From Lachnospiraceae bacterium (lineage in GTDB: Bacteria > Bacillota > Clostridia > Lachnospirales > Lachnospiraceae), in the NCBI GenBank assembly GCA_022790855.1, contig JAAVYA010000035.1, positions 1-64,000 of the forward strand: a DNA stretch of 64,000 nucleotides, read 5' to 3'. Position 1 is the first letter of the stretch; each line of letters begins with the position of its first letter. Below are positions 1 to 6,835 of this stretch, piece after piece. Under the pieces are notes generated by a model. The model was not told the DNA's origin. It ran no database searches and saw only the letters and a list, made by a program, of their open reading frames with translations. The position numbers and the translations under genes are program-made.

Positions 1-375
1 GAGCTTATAAATGGTGTGGAATATGAAGATGATTTTTACAAAGAAATCTTAGATAAAATGGTTGTGAATGACAAAGACCATATTGACGTGTATTTGAACC
101 TGCTCCCCCTCAAATGGAGCTACGCGGTTGCAAAAAGCGTAAACTGTCCGCAGGGTAAACCGCTAAAAAAAGCGCAAGCCCCTGAGATGGAACATTTCAG
201 GGGCTTCTCTACCTATATCGGTAAGAACCCCCGCCGCTTCTTTATAAGGCATGGTATACCTTTGAGAAAGATAACGCATGGAAGCGGCCAATTCACCGTC
301 TGGGCCGCCAAATTGGCTAATTATGACCTGGGCCATCTGGGGGTTGGTCTGCGTAATATTTACCGGATATTGTAA
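1..375 (+). CDS. Large serine recombinase, C-terminal end (partial)
   Basis: Only the last part of the protein is in the window; the frame is open from base 1. The segment around residues 20-45 (DKDHIDVYLNLLPLKWSY) resembles the conserved tail of large serine recombinases of Firmicutes prophages and skin-like elements, which typically end in a beta-strand 'xVYLNxLPxKW' before a variable tail. The catalytic N-terminal domain would lie left of base 1. The reading frame does not stop at the element edge: it continues antisense through the interrupted cotJC gene until TAA at 373-375, so the true conserved protein ends near base 135 and the rest is junction-encoded tail. The gene points at the truncated cotJC, as expected for an element integrated there. 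The family call is from a short match only; the integrase catalytic serine cannot be checked. Confidence 0.68.
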   Translation, partial: ELINGVEYEDDFYKEILDKMVVNDKDHIDVYLNLLPLKWSYAVAKSVNCPQGKPLKKAQAPEMEHFRGFSTYIGKNPRRFFIRHGIPLRKITHGSGQFTVWAAKLANYDLGHLGVGLRNIYRIL

Positions 376-396
376 TCTTTTTTCATAATTCCACAT
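163..396 (-). pseudogene. cotJC: cotJC, 5' fragment (Mn-catalase-like spore coat protein), interrupted
   Basis: CotJC is a spore-coat protein of the manganese-catalase family, normally about 190 aa. The first ~60 residues match well: MWNYEKRLQYPV start, GGPDGELAA, RYLSQRYTMPY, VLTDIG. In the family LTDIG is followed by a TEE-x-AHLEM-type metal-binding helix. Here the frame changes to REAPEMFHL and stops after 77 residues, so all later ligands are absent. The break coincides with the end of a serine recombinase gene on the opposite strand, which implies insertion of an element rather than decay. The 3' part should lie beyond base 1. The start has a good ribosome binding site (AAGGAGG) and sits 3 nt after cotJB. 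If the element excises during sporulation, the gene would be restored. Confidence 0.82.
165..206 (-). terminator. Hairpin with T-tract between recombinase and cotJC fragment
   Basis: A perfect 10-bp stem (176-185 with 197-206, arms AAGCCCCTGA/TCAGGGGCTT, 11-nt loop) is followed on the minus strand by GCGC and seven T (complement of 165-171). It would stop transcription leaving the cotJ operon into the inserted element. It lies on the element side of the junction. Confidence 0.65.
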
Positions 397-399
397 AAA

Positions 400-663
400 C
401 TAGAAACATCCTCCTTCCCAAGGCATGGGCTGGGTAGACCACAGCCATTTTCCTTCCGCCGTGTAGGTGTCGATGGTCAACGGGCCATACTGGCACTCGT
501 ATTCTTTTAACGCTTTCATGCGAAGCTCTTTAAAATGATTGTAATATGCCATGGCTTCCTGATCCTCAGGATGAGTGTCCAGATACAGGGTGATATCTAC
601 GACAGCAAAGCTTACCATGTTGATCCACTGGTATAATTTATATCGTTCCATTTGATTTGCCAT
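400..663 (-). CDS. cotJB: Spore coat protein CotJB
   Basis: An 87-aa protein of the CotJB family (usual length about 85-90 aa), made in the mother cell and assembled into the spore coat with CotJA and CotJC. Recognised from the N-terminal YKLYQWINMVSFAVVDITLYLDTHP pattern (YQWINxxSFAxxDxxLYLDTHP), the internal AMAYYNHF, and the C-terminal W-rich WLWSTQPMPWEGGCF. Its ATG overlaps the cotJA stop by one base (TAATG), so translation is probably coupled, and cotJC starts 3 nt downstream. Order cotJA-cotJB-cotJC is the standard operon. No anomaly is seen in this gene. Confidence 0.92.
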   Translation of the reverse strand: MANQMERYKLYQWINMVSFAVVDITLYLDTHPEDQEAMAYYNHFKELRMKALKEYECQYGPLTIDTYTAEGKWLWSTQPMPWEGGCF

Positions 664-872
664 TATCTATTTACACCCCGCCTTCCGTAAAAAGGTTTGT
701 TCAGTTCCGGAAAAATAGTTCCGTATGCCAGAGCTTTATCCACCTCATAGGTGGTATGAAAATGCTGCCACGGTACATATGCCATGGCGATAGGCATATT
801 GCTCATATCAAAAGTCTGCTGGCAGGAATGGGCGGTACGTTCCTGCTGGCTGCAGTTACAATTTTGCATCAT
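663..872 (-). CDS. cotJA: Spore coat associated protein CotJA
   Basis: A 69-aa protein with the CotJA core (PIAMAYVPWQHFHTTYEVDKAL-type segment, then GTIFPELNKPFYGRRG). CotJA proteins carry exactly this 'AYVPWQ ... GTxFPELxxPF' signature. The N-terminus is Cys/Gln rich. Two ATG codons in tandem (872 and 869) can serve as start; AAAGGA lies 8 nt upstream of the first. It is the first gene of the cotJ operon and is transcribed away from feoA. It is expected to be expressed in the mother cell, in line with a SigE-like -10 box just upstream. Confidence 0.88.
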   Translation of the reverse strand: MMQNCNCSQQERTAHSCQQTFDMSNMPIAMAYVPWQHFHTTYEVDKALAYGTIFPELNKPFYGRRGVNR

Positions 873-902
873 GATAAAATTCCTTTCTATTTGCTATGTT
901 AT

Positions 903-910
903 AATGTATG
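903..910 (-). promoter_or_regulatory. Possible SigE-type -10 box for cotJABC
   Basis: On the minus strand CATACATT matches the SigE -10 consensus (CATACAnT) in seven of eight positions and lies about 30 nt upstream of the cotJA start. A convincing SigE -35 element was not found at the right distance, so the call rests on the -10 box and on the known SigE dependence of cotJ genes. Confidence 0.35.
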
Positions 911-944
911 TAGAATATTCTAAATTGTTATTCCTGTGTGACGA

Positions 945-973
945 TTGACAAGAAGATACAAGAATTTTATAAT
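945..973 (+). promoter_or_regulatory. SigA promoter of feoAB
   Basis: Consensus TTGACA (945-950), 17-bp spacer, consensus TATAAT (968-973). It gives a leader of about 150 nt before feoA. A perfect 12-bp palindrome TAGAATATTCTA (911-922) sits just upstream and might be an operator; no obvious Fur box was recognised. Confidence 0.8.
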
Positions 974-1039
974 GAATAACAGCACCTCTGTGAACAAAAG
1001 AACGCGAATCGGTGTGTTCCCTTGTCCATTGAGGGCGGC

Positions 1040-1132
1040 ATGGATAAAAGACAAAAGGGGACAGCATTTGGAAGTAGGACTTCCGAATCAGTCCGGATGA
1101 CGTTGCGTAGCGTCAGAAGGAGGAAAGGATGA
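1040..1132 (+). CDS. Possible 30-aa leader ORF before feoA
   Basis: ATG at 1040 opens a 30-codon frame, rich in Arg, Lys and Ser, whose stop overlaps the feoA start as ATGA. A weak GAGGGCGG lies just upstream. The overlap would allow translational coupling to feoA, but short ORFs of this length arise by chance and nothing is known of this one. Confidence 0.2.
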   Translation: MDKRQKGTAFGSRTSESVRMTLRSVRRRKG

Positions 1133-1371
1133 CAATTTTGGAAGGGACGAAAGATCATACATATATTGTGACAGGCATCTGCACCCAGGAAGCTGTGATG
1201 CGCCGGTTGGAGGCCCTTGGCATTAACGAAGGAACACGTCTTATATTGATGAATCAAAAAAAGAACGGAGCTTCGATTATAAAAGTACGAGGAACCCGGT
1301 GGGCCATAGGGAAGGATATTGCGGCTGGAATTACGGTGGAACAGGAACCCGGGGAGGAAGGGAAAGCATGA
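1129..1371 (+). CDS. feoA: Ferrous iron transport protein FeoA
   Basis: An 80-aa cytoplasmic SH3-like protein that assists the Fe(II) transporter FeoB. Typical FeoA features are RRLEALGINEGT near residues 25-36 (L..LGI.EG..) and KVRGTRWAIGKDIAAGI near the C-terminus (R.A.G...A..I). The ATG follows AGAAGGAGGAAAGG. Its stop overlaps the feoB start (ATGA), so the two genes are coupled. It is transcribed from the strong promoter at 945-973. Confidence 0.9.
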   Translation: MTILEGTKDHTYIVTGICTQEAVMRRLEALGINEGTRLILMNQKKNGASIIKVRGTRWAIGKDIAAGITVEQEPGEEGKA

Positions 1372-3350
1372 ATACGATACATATTGGATTTGCAGGAAAT
1401 CCCAATTGCGGGAAGACGACGCTTTTCAATGCTTATACCGGGGCGAATCTGAAAGTGGCCAATTGGCCGGGAGTAACCGTTGAGAAAAAAGAAGGGGAGA
1501 CCAGCTATAAGGGCCAGAAATTAAAGCTGGTGGATCTTCCGGGAATCTACAGTCTGGCTTCATATTCTATGGAGGAAAAAGTTACAAGGCGCTGTATCTT
1601 AGAAGAGGATATTGATGTCATTGTCAATGTGGTGGATGCTTCGGCCCTGGAACGCAATTTGTATTTGACGCTTCAGCTGTTAGAGCTTGGAAAACCGGTT
1701 ATTTTGGCGTTGAATATGATGGATATTGTGGAAGAGAGGGGAATGGAGATCGACCTGCATCGGCTCCCGGAGATGCTGGGAGGAATTCCGGTGGTACCGG
1801 TTTCCGCCAGAAAACGCTCCGGGCTGGATGTGTTGATGCACGCGGCGGTGCATCATTTTGAGGAGCAGCATTCCTCCCGGGCAGTGCAGTATTCCCCCAT
1901 GCTGGAAGAAAAAATAGCTCGTTTGGAGGAGGAGCTTGGGAAAAAGAATCCAGGGCTTGCAAACACCCGGTGGCATGCCATTAAGCTGCTGGCAAAGGAT
2001 GAGGAGGTATGCAGGGCGTATCACATAGAACTACCGGAGGTTTTGGATCAGAATTATGAGAAGACGATTATCAATGAAAAATACCGTTATATTGAAGAAA
2101 TTATAGAGGACACGCTGTTTTATAAGGAAGAGAAAGGTGCGTTTACCGATAAAGTGGACAGGCTTTTGACTCATCCTGGCTGGGGAATGCCGATCTTTTT
2201 TGGCGTTATGGCGGTAGTGTTTTTTCTGACTTTCGCAGTGGGGGATTTTTTGAAGGGATATTTTGAAATTGCATTGGAGCAGTTCTCCGGATTTGTGCTG
2301 CAGATCTTTTCTGGTATGGGGGTAGCGGATTGGCTGACTTCCCTTGTGGTGGACGGGATTATTGCAGGCGTGGGAGGGATCCTTACCTTTTTGCCCAACC
2401 TTTTTATACTATTTTTGGCGCTGGCCCTTTTGGAGGACAGCGGCTATATGGCCAGAGTGGCATATGTCATGGATGGTCTTATGGGAAAACTGGGCTTGTC
2501 CGGGAAAGCCTTTTTGCCTATGGTGCTGGGGTTTGGGTGTACGGTTCCGGCCATTATGGCTTCCAGGTCTTTGGAAAAAGAAGAGGACAGAAGGCGTACC
2601 ATCTTAATCACCCCTTTTATGTCCTGTTCGGCCAGGCTGCCGATTTATGTGCTGTTCGCTGAAATGTTTTTTGGAAAGTTTGCTATGGCGGCATCCTTTT
2701 CCATGTATGTGGTCGGGCTGTTTGTAGCGATTGGAGTTGCTTTTTTACTTCATCGGCGGGATAAGGAAAATAACCATACCTTGTTGATCGAGCTGCCGGA
2801 ATATAAGACGCCCAATGTCCGTACCATTGGGATTTATGTGTGGGAGAAGGTGAAGGACTACCTTACCAAAGCAGGGACTACGATTTTTATAGCTTCTATT
2901 GTGATTTGGTTCTTGTTAAATTACGGCGCTTCTGGAATGGTGGAGGATGTTGCCGACAGCTTTGGGGCGTTGATCGGGCATTGGCTGGTACCGGTACTGG
3001 CTCCTGCCGGTCTTGGACTGTGGCAGATCGGAGTAGCCCTGATCTCGGGTATTTCTGCAAAAGAAGTAGTGGTATCCAGCTTTTGCGTTTTGTTCGGCAT
3101 AGCGAACGTGAATTCCAAAGAGGGAATGGCGGCTTTGACGGACCAGTTGGGAGCCTTTGGCTTCGGGCCATTGAACGCTTATTGTCTGATGCTGTTTTGC
3201 CTGTTGTATATTCCATGCGCGGCTACGATTGGAACGATCAAAAAAGAAACCGGGTCGGTGGCCTTTACGTTAAAGGCAATTTTGTTCCAGCTTTTGGTAG
3301 CCTGGGGTGTGGCTGTGTTGGTGTATCAGATTGGAAGTCTTTTGATATAA
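1368..3350 (+). CDS. feoB: Ferrous iron transporter FeoB
   Basis: A 660-aa inner-membrane Fe(II) importer with an N-terminal G-protein domain. Visible GTPase motifs are G1 GNPNCGKTT (residues ~9-17), G2 region NWPGVTVE, G3 DLPGIYSL, G4 NMMD. A helical GDI-like spacer follows (residues ~170-270), then a polytopic membrane part with the two 'gate' repeats: GFGCTVPAIMASR with PFMSCSARLPIY, and GISAKEVVVSSF with CLLYIPCAATIGTIKKE, each containing the conserved Cys. The start ATG at 1368 overlaps the feoA stop; an upstream in-frame extension inside feoA is not used. Length is normal for the short clostridial form. A hairpin terminator follows directly. Confidence 0.95.
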   Translation: MNTIHIGFAGNPNCGKTTLFNAYTGANLKVANWPGVTVEKKEGETSYKGQKLKLVDLPGIYSLASYSMEEKVTRRCILEEDIDVIVNVVDASALERNLYLTLQLLELGKPVILALNMMDIVEERGMEIDLHRLPEMLGGIPVVPVSARKRSGLDVLMHAAVHHFEEQHSSRAVQYSPMLEEKIARLEEELGKKNPGLANTRWHAIKLLAKDEEVCRAYHIELPEVLDQNYEKTIINEKYRYIEEIIEDTLFYKEEKGAFTDKVDRLLTHPGWGMPIFFGVMAVVFFLTFAVGDFLKGYFEIALEQFSGFVLQIFSGMGVADWLTSLVVDGIIAGVGGILTFLPNLFILFLALALLEDSGYMARVAYVMDGLMGKLGLSGKAFLPMVLGFGCTVPAIMASRSLEKEEDRRRTILITPFMSCSARLPIYVLFAEMFFGKFAMAASFSMYVVGLFVAIGVAFLLHRRDKENNHTLLIELPEYKTPNVRTIGIYVWEKVKDYLTKAGTTIFIASIVIWFLLNYGASGMVEDVADSFGALIGHWLVPVLAPAGLGLWQIGVALISGISAKEVVVSSFCVLFGIANVNSKEGMAALTDQLGAFGFGPLNAYCLMLFCLLYIPCAATIGTIKKETGSVAFTLKAILFQLLVAWGVAVLVYQIGSLLI

Positions 3351-3358
3351 GCTTGGGC

Positions 3359-3416
3359 TACCCTCCGTGTACAAAGGGACATGCTCCCCCTTGTACACGG
3401 AGGGTATGTATTTCTT
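3359..3416 (+). terminator. Terminator after feoB
   Basis: A 16-bp perfect stem (3359-3374 with 3391-3406, arms starting TACCCTCCGTG) with a 16-nt loop, followed by TGTATTTCTTT. The arms are symmetrical, so it may also work weakly on the other strand. Confidence 0.75.
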
Positions 3417-3437
3417 TGAGAACAAAAATGATTTTCC

Positions 3438-3466
3438 TTGTCAGATGAGATATGGTGTGTTAAATT
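3438..3466 (+). promoter_or_regulatory. Probable promoter of the hydrogenase gene
   Basis: TTGTCA (3438-3443), 17-bp spacer, TAAATT (3461-3466), about 60 bp before the hydrogenase start. The spacing is ideal; both boxes deviate from consensus. Confidence 0.42.
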
Positions 3467-3525
3467 ATTAACGAAAATAGTAACCAAACAGTAATTGCCA
3501 ATGGAATTTGACAAGGAGGAATATT

Positions 3526-5028
3526 ATGAGAGGTTTGGATACGCCTATATCCAAGCTGCGGAAGCAGGTATTTGTGGAAGTTGCAAAGGTGGCATATGAA
3601 TCTGAGCATATCAACAATGATATTGAGGCAATTCCATATAAAGTGACGCCGGGAGATGCCCCCAGATTTCGGGAGAGCATTTACAGAGAGCGAGCTATCG
3701 CGGCGGAACGGGTGCGTCTGGCTATGGGAATGTCCCTGCGGCCGGAAGATAAGCCTGTGCACATCACAGACGGGGTGGAAGAGAGCGATATTTCCGAAAA
3801 ATATTATGAGCCGCCTCTGATGCAGGTAATCCCTTCCGCATGTAATTTCTGTGATGATAATAAGTATGAGGTGAGTAATCAATGCCAGGGCTGTATTGCC
3901 CATCCCTGTATGGAGGTTTGCCCCAAGGGCGCTATTTCCCAGGTGGACGGTGCGGCAGTGATCGATCAGGAAAAATGTATCAAATGTGGCAAATGCAAAA
4001 GTGTCTGTCCTTATGACGCCATTGCCAAGAAGGAGCGTCCTTGTTCCATGGCATGCGGGGTAAAAGCGATTGAGACGGACCGGCTGGGGAGGGCGACCAT
4101 CAATACAGATAAATGCGTTTCCTGCGGAATGTGTATGGTAAGCTGCCCCTTTGGCGCTATCGCCGATAAGTCCCAGATCTTTCAGCTGATCCGCTGCATG
4201 AGAGAAGGGGGAGAAGTTATTGCGGAGATCGCTCCCGCCTTTGTAGGGCAGTTCGGCCCGGACGCTACGCCACGGAATGTAAAGGCTGCTTTGCTGAAGC
4301 TGGGGTTTTCCGAAGTCTATGAGGTGGCTTTGGGAGCAGATATCGGGGCGGTATCCGAAGCACATCACTATGCGTATCATGTAGCTAACGGAGAGCTTCC
4401 GTTTTTGCTTACTTCCTGCTGTCCCTCCTGGTCCATGCTGGCGAAAAGCACCCTGCCGGATATGGTGGAAAGCGTATCTTCGGAGCTGACGCCTATGGTT
4501 GCCACGGCAAGAAGCATCAAGAAAAAGCATCCCAATGCCCATGTGGTCTTTATTGGCCCTTGTGCCGCTAAGAAACTGGAGGCTATGCGTACTACGGTGC
4601 GCAGCGATGTGGATTTTGTTATTACCTTTGAGGAGTTAAACGCCATGTTTGAGGCCAGAGGCATTGATCCACAGGATACCCAGGGAGACAGCTCCATGCA
4701 TGACGCTACCGGGGTCGGCCGGGGATATGCGGTGGCTGGAGGCGTGGCCAAAGCCATTGAGGATTGTATCAATGAATATTACCCGGATGTGGAAGTGAAA
4801 ATTGAACATGTGGAAGGGCTGGCAGAGTGTAAAAAGGTTTTATTGATGGCTAAAGCCGGGAAAAAGAACGGCTATTTGATTGAAGGTATGGCATGTCCCG
4901 GAGGATGTGTGGCCGGAGCCGGGACGATCATCCCCATACAAAAAGCCAAGATGGAGGTAGATAAGATTGTAAAATCTTCCACCAACCATATGCCCCAAAA
5001 AGAATTGCGGAAGATCCAGTTAGATTAA
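3526..5028 (+). CDS. [FeFe]-hydrogenase, group B-like, monomeric with ferredoxin domains
   Basis: A 500-aa iron hydrogenase that reduces protons or oxidises H2 with ferredoxin as partner in fermentative anaerobes. The N-terminus (MRGLDTPISKLRKQ) is typical of the group B clade. Cys-rich segments follow: CQGCIAHPCMEVCP (~125-138), CIKCGKCKSVCP (~153-164) and CVSCGMCMVSCP (~203-214), for 4Fe-4S clusters. The H-cluster domain shows P1 TSCCPSW, P2 GPCAAKK (in place of MPCxxKK) and P3 EGMACPGGC. The start chosen is the ATG at 3526, which has AAGGAGG 6 nt upstream; a TTG 18 nt earlier overlaps that site and is unlikely. It is a single gene flanked by terminators on both sides. H2-sensing roles are known in other clades and cannot be excluded. 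Confidence 0.88.
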   Translation: MRGLDTPISKLRKQVFVEVAKVAYESEHINNDIEAIPYKVTPGDAPRFRESIYRERAIAAERVRLAMGMSLRPEDKPVHITDGVEESDISEKYYEPPLMQVIPSACNFCDDNKYEVSNQCQGCIAHPCMEVCPKGAISQVDGAAVIDQEKCIKCGKCKSVCPYDAIAKKERPCSMACGVKAIETDRLGRATINTDKCVSCGMCMVSCPFGAIADKSQIFQLIRCMREGGEVIAEIAPAFVGQFGPDATPRNVKAALLKLGFSEVYEVALGADIGAVSEAHHYAYHVANGELPFLLTSCCPSWSMLAKSTLPDMVESVSSELTPMVATARSIKKKHPNAHVVFIGPCAAKKLEAMRTTVRSDVDFVITFEELNAMFEARGIDPQDTQGDSSMHDATGVGRGYAVAGGVAKAIEDCINEYYPDVEVKIEHVEGLAECKKVLLMAKAGKKNGYLIEGMACPGGCVAGAGTIIPIQKAKMEVDKIVKSSTNHMPQKELRKIQLD

Positions 5029-5034
5029 TATATG

Positions 5035-5088
5035 GGTGTCCATTGGCCTGTAGGAATAGGCAGGCTGATGGGCGCCTTTCTTTTTTTC
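5035..5088 (+). terminator. Terminator after the hydrogenase gene
   Basis: An imperfect stem (5035-5051 with 5061-5076: GGTGTCCAT..GCCTG pairing with CAGGC..ATGGGCGCC, two G-T pairs) is followed by TTTCTTTTTTTC. Confidence 0.8.
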
Positions 5089-5100
5089 AGTAATATCTCC

Positions 5101-5129
5101 TTGACAGATATATCATTTAATGATATATT
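5101..5129 (+). promoter_or_regulatory. SigA promoter of the padR operon
   Basis: TTGACA (5101-5106), 17-bp spacer, TATATT (5124-5129). A 21-bp palindrome covers the whole spacer and most of the -10 box, so the promoter is almost certainly repressor controlled. Confidence 0.75.
5108..5128. promoter_or_regulatory. Operator palindrome 1 (PadR-type)
   Basis: Palindrome ATATATC-N7-GATATAT, in this copy symmetrical over 10 bp per arm. It lies between the -35 and -10 boxes of the padR promoter. A second copy with the same seven-base arms and spacing is at 5139-5159. PadR proteins are known to autoregulate through such AT-rich palindromes. Confidence 0.65.
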
Positions 5130-5138
5130 ATACATACA

Positions 5139-5159
5139 ATATATCATAAGACGATATAT
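5139..5159. promoter_or_regulatory. Operator palindrome 2 (PadR-type)
   Basis: Same ATATATC-N7-GATATAT layout as the first copy, 31 bp (about three helical turns) downstream centre to centre, located around +5 to +25 of the expected transcript. Confidence 0.6.
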
Positions 5160-5183
5160 AAAAAAGGGGGGGGAGGAGAAGCA

Positions 5184-5507
5184 ATGGCAAGAATACAGCC
5201 GCTTACGGAGGGAGTTTATTATATCCTGCTGTCACTTACGGCTCCCAACCATGGTTATGGCATTATCCAGCAGACTTTGGAGATGACCGGAGGCAGGCTG
5301 GAGCTGGGAGCGGGAACCCTTTATGGGGCAATCAACAATCTGCTGGACAAGGGGTGGATTGCACTGTACCGGGAAGAAAAGGATTCCAGAAAGAAGAAGG
5401 AATATGTCATTACCAGATTGGGCCAGGCTGCATTGGAAGAAGAGATGGAGCGGTTACAAGAGCTTCTGGATAACGGCAGAAGGATCACGGGGAAGGGAGG
5501 CGTGTGA
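5184..5507 (+). CDS. PadR family transcriptional regulator
   Basis: A 107-aa winged-helix regulator. PadR hallmarks are LTEGVYYILLSL (helix 1), HGYGIIQQTLE, the recognition-helix segment GAGTLYGAINNLLDKGWI (residues ~42-59), and the wing EEKDSRKKKEYVITRLGQAAL (~64-84). The C-terminal helix is short, as in subfamily-2 PadR proteins. ATG follows GGAGGAGAAGCA. It heads an operon with a DUF2812 protein (1 nt downstream) and an ABC exporter, and is probably an autorepressor released by a toxic small molecule or envelope stress, acting at the twin palindromes upstream. Confidence 0.9.
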   Translation: MARIQPLTEGVYYILLSLTAPNHGYGIIQQTLEMTGGRLELGAGTLYGAINNLLDKGWIALYREEKDSRKKKEYVITRLGQAALEEEMERLQELLDNGRRITGKGGV

Positions 5508-5508
5508 T

Positions 5509-6045
5509 ATGGTAAAATTACGCTGGTATTATGATAAAGATAAAGAAGAAGCCTGGCTGAATGAAATGTGCCAGGAAGGCTGGGCCATGAAATCGTTTTG
5601 TCTAGGATTTTACCAGTTTGAACCGTGCGGGCCTGGGGAATATATATACCAGATTGATTTGTTTACAGAGAATAAGAATAAAATGACTCACCAGGAGTAT
5701 TTGGAACTGATACAGGAGACCGGGGCGGAATATGTCTGCCGCTGGTTCTGGTATCGGATCTTCCGGCGAAGAAGCGAGCTGGGAGAGTTTGAGTTGTATA
5801 CGGACAACGATTCCAAAATAGAGCAATATGAAAGGTTTTGCCGTTTTTTTCGCAGGATAGGGATTTTAGAGCTGTGCATATTGGGATATGATACCTTTTA
5901 TTGGCTTATATTCGGGCGGTGGATTGGATCTATCGGCGCAGTTTTTTTCTCCGCCTGCGGGCTTCTGGTACTTGTAGCGGCGGTGATTTGGCGGGTTTAT
6001 TTTAAAATGAAGCATAAAATTAGGGACTTAAAACAGGAATTATGA
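5509..6045 (+). CDS. DUF2812 domain protein (membrane, PadR-associated)
   Basis: A 178-aa protein beginning MVKLRWYYDKDKEEAWLNEMCQEGW, the 'WLNxMxxxGW' opening characteristic of DUF2812. Residues ~1-115 form the soluble domain (YQFEPCGPGEYIYQID, QETGAEYVCRWFWYRIFRR), followed by two hydrophobic segments (~122-140 and ~142-163) and a basic tail. Genes of this family regularly sit next to padR; their function is unknown. The start ATG is 1 nt past the padR stop, so it is translated with it. A role in sensing or assisting the exporter encoded downstream is inference from position. Confidence 0.8.
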   Translation: MVKLRWYYDKDKEEAWLNEMCQEGWAMKSFCLGFYQFEPCGPGEYIYQIDLFTENKNKMTHQEYLELIQETGAEYVCRWFWYRIFRRRSELGEFELYTDNDSKIEQYERFCRFFRRIGILELCILGYDTFYWLIFGRWIGSIGAVFFSACGLLVLVAAVIWRVYFKMKHKIRDLKQEL

Positions 6046-6058
6046 TAAGGAGGTTGCC

Positions 6059-6835
6059 ATGAGGGAAATTTTGGTTGTAAAAGATTTGAAAAAGACCTTC
6101 CGGATCTCCGCCAAGCAGCAGAAGCTGGAGCGGACCAAGGAAAAGGTAAAGATTGCGGTAAACGGACTGTCCTTTGTGTCTTATGAGGGGGAAATATTTG
6201 GACTGCTGGGGCCGAATGGAGCCGGGAAGACCACTACCCTTCGGATGATCGCCACGTTGATTGTCCCGGAATCGGGGGATGTCTTTGTGGACGGCAGCAG
6301 CGTATGCAAAGAGCCGGATGTGGTTCGCAGTAAGATAGGGTTTTTAACCAGCGAGCTGAAGCTGGAGGAATTTTTTACCCCCAATTATCTCTTTGACTTT
6401 TTCGGGCAGCTTCACGGCATGGAGAAAAGCCTGGTGGAACAGCGTAAGGCAAAGTTGTTTGAGCGGTTTGGAATTACAAAATTTGCAGAAGTGAAGGTGT
6501 CGGAGCTGTCTACCGGGATGAAGCAGAAGGTATCCCTGGTGATTTCCATTGTCCATGACCCGGACATTATTATTTTTGACGAACCCACCAATGGACTGGA
6601 TGTTTTGACTGCAAAAGTAGTGACGGATTTTCTCATGGAGTTAAAAAACCAGGGTAAGACGGTGATCGTATCCACCCACATTTTCAGCCTTGTGGAAAAA
6701 ATATGCGACCGGGTGGGGATCATCATCGACGGGACGATGGCGTTATGTGATACGCTATCGAATGTTACCAGGGAGAAGTGTCTGGAGGACGTATTTTTTG
6801 ATATCTATGCAGAAAGGGCAGGTGAGGCATCATGA
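6059..6835 (+). CDS. ABC transporter ATP-binding protein (NatA-like)
   Basis: A 258-aa nucleotide-binding subunit. Walker A GPNGAGKTT (residues ~51-59), Q-loop region FLTSELKLEEF, signature LSTGMKQK (in place of LSGGQ, as in NatA-type exporters), Walker B IIIFDEPTNGLD, switch His in STHIF. An insertion before Walker A (SAKQQKLERTKEKVK) is common in NatA/YhaQ-like proteins. RBS AAGGAGG is 6 nt from the ATG. The stop overlaps the permease start (ATGA). Substrate unknown; Na+ or small toxic compounds are known for the family. Confidence 0.9.
   Translation: MREILVVKDLKKTFRISAKQQKLERTKEKVKIAVNGLSFVSYEGEIFGLLGPNGAGKTTTLRMIATLIVPESGDVFVDGSSVCKEPDVVRSKIGFLTSELKLEEFFTPNYLFDFFGQLHGMEKSLVEQRKAKLFERFGITKFAEVKVSELSTGMKQKVSLVISIVHDPDIIIFDEPTNGLDVLTAKVVTDFLMELKNQGKTVIVSTHIFSLVEKICDRVGIIIDGTMALCDTLSNVTREKCLEDVFFDIYAERAGEAS

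Noticed and set aside
2171-2662. Alternative plus- and minus-strand frames inside feoB
   Set aside because: All feoB motifs are in the chosen frame; the others have no supporting features.
3460-4542. 360-aa minus-strand frame opposite the hydrogenase
   Set aside because: The plus strand carries the full hydrogenase with all cluster motifs; the minus frame has no recognisable domain.
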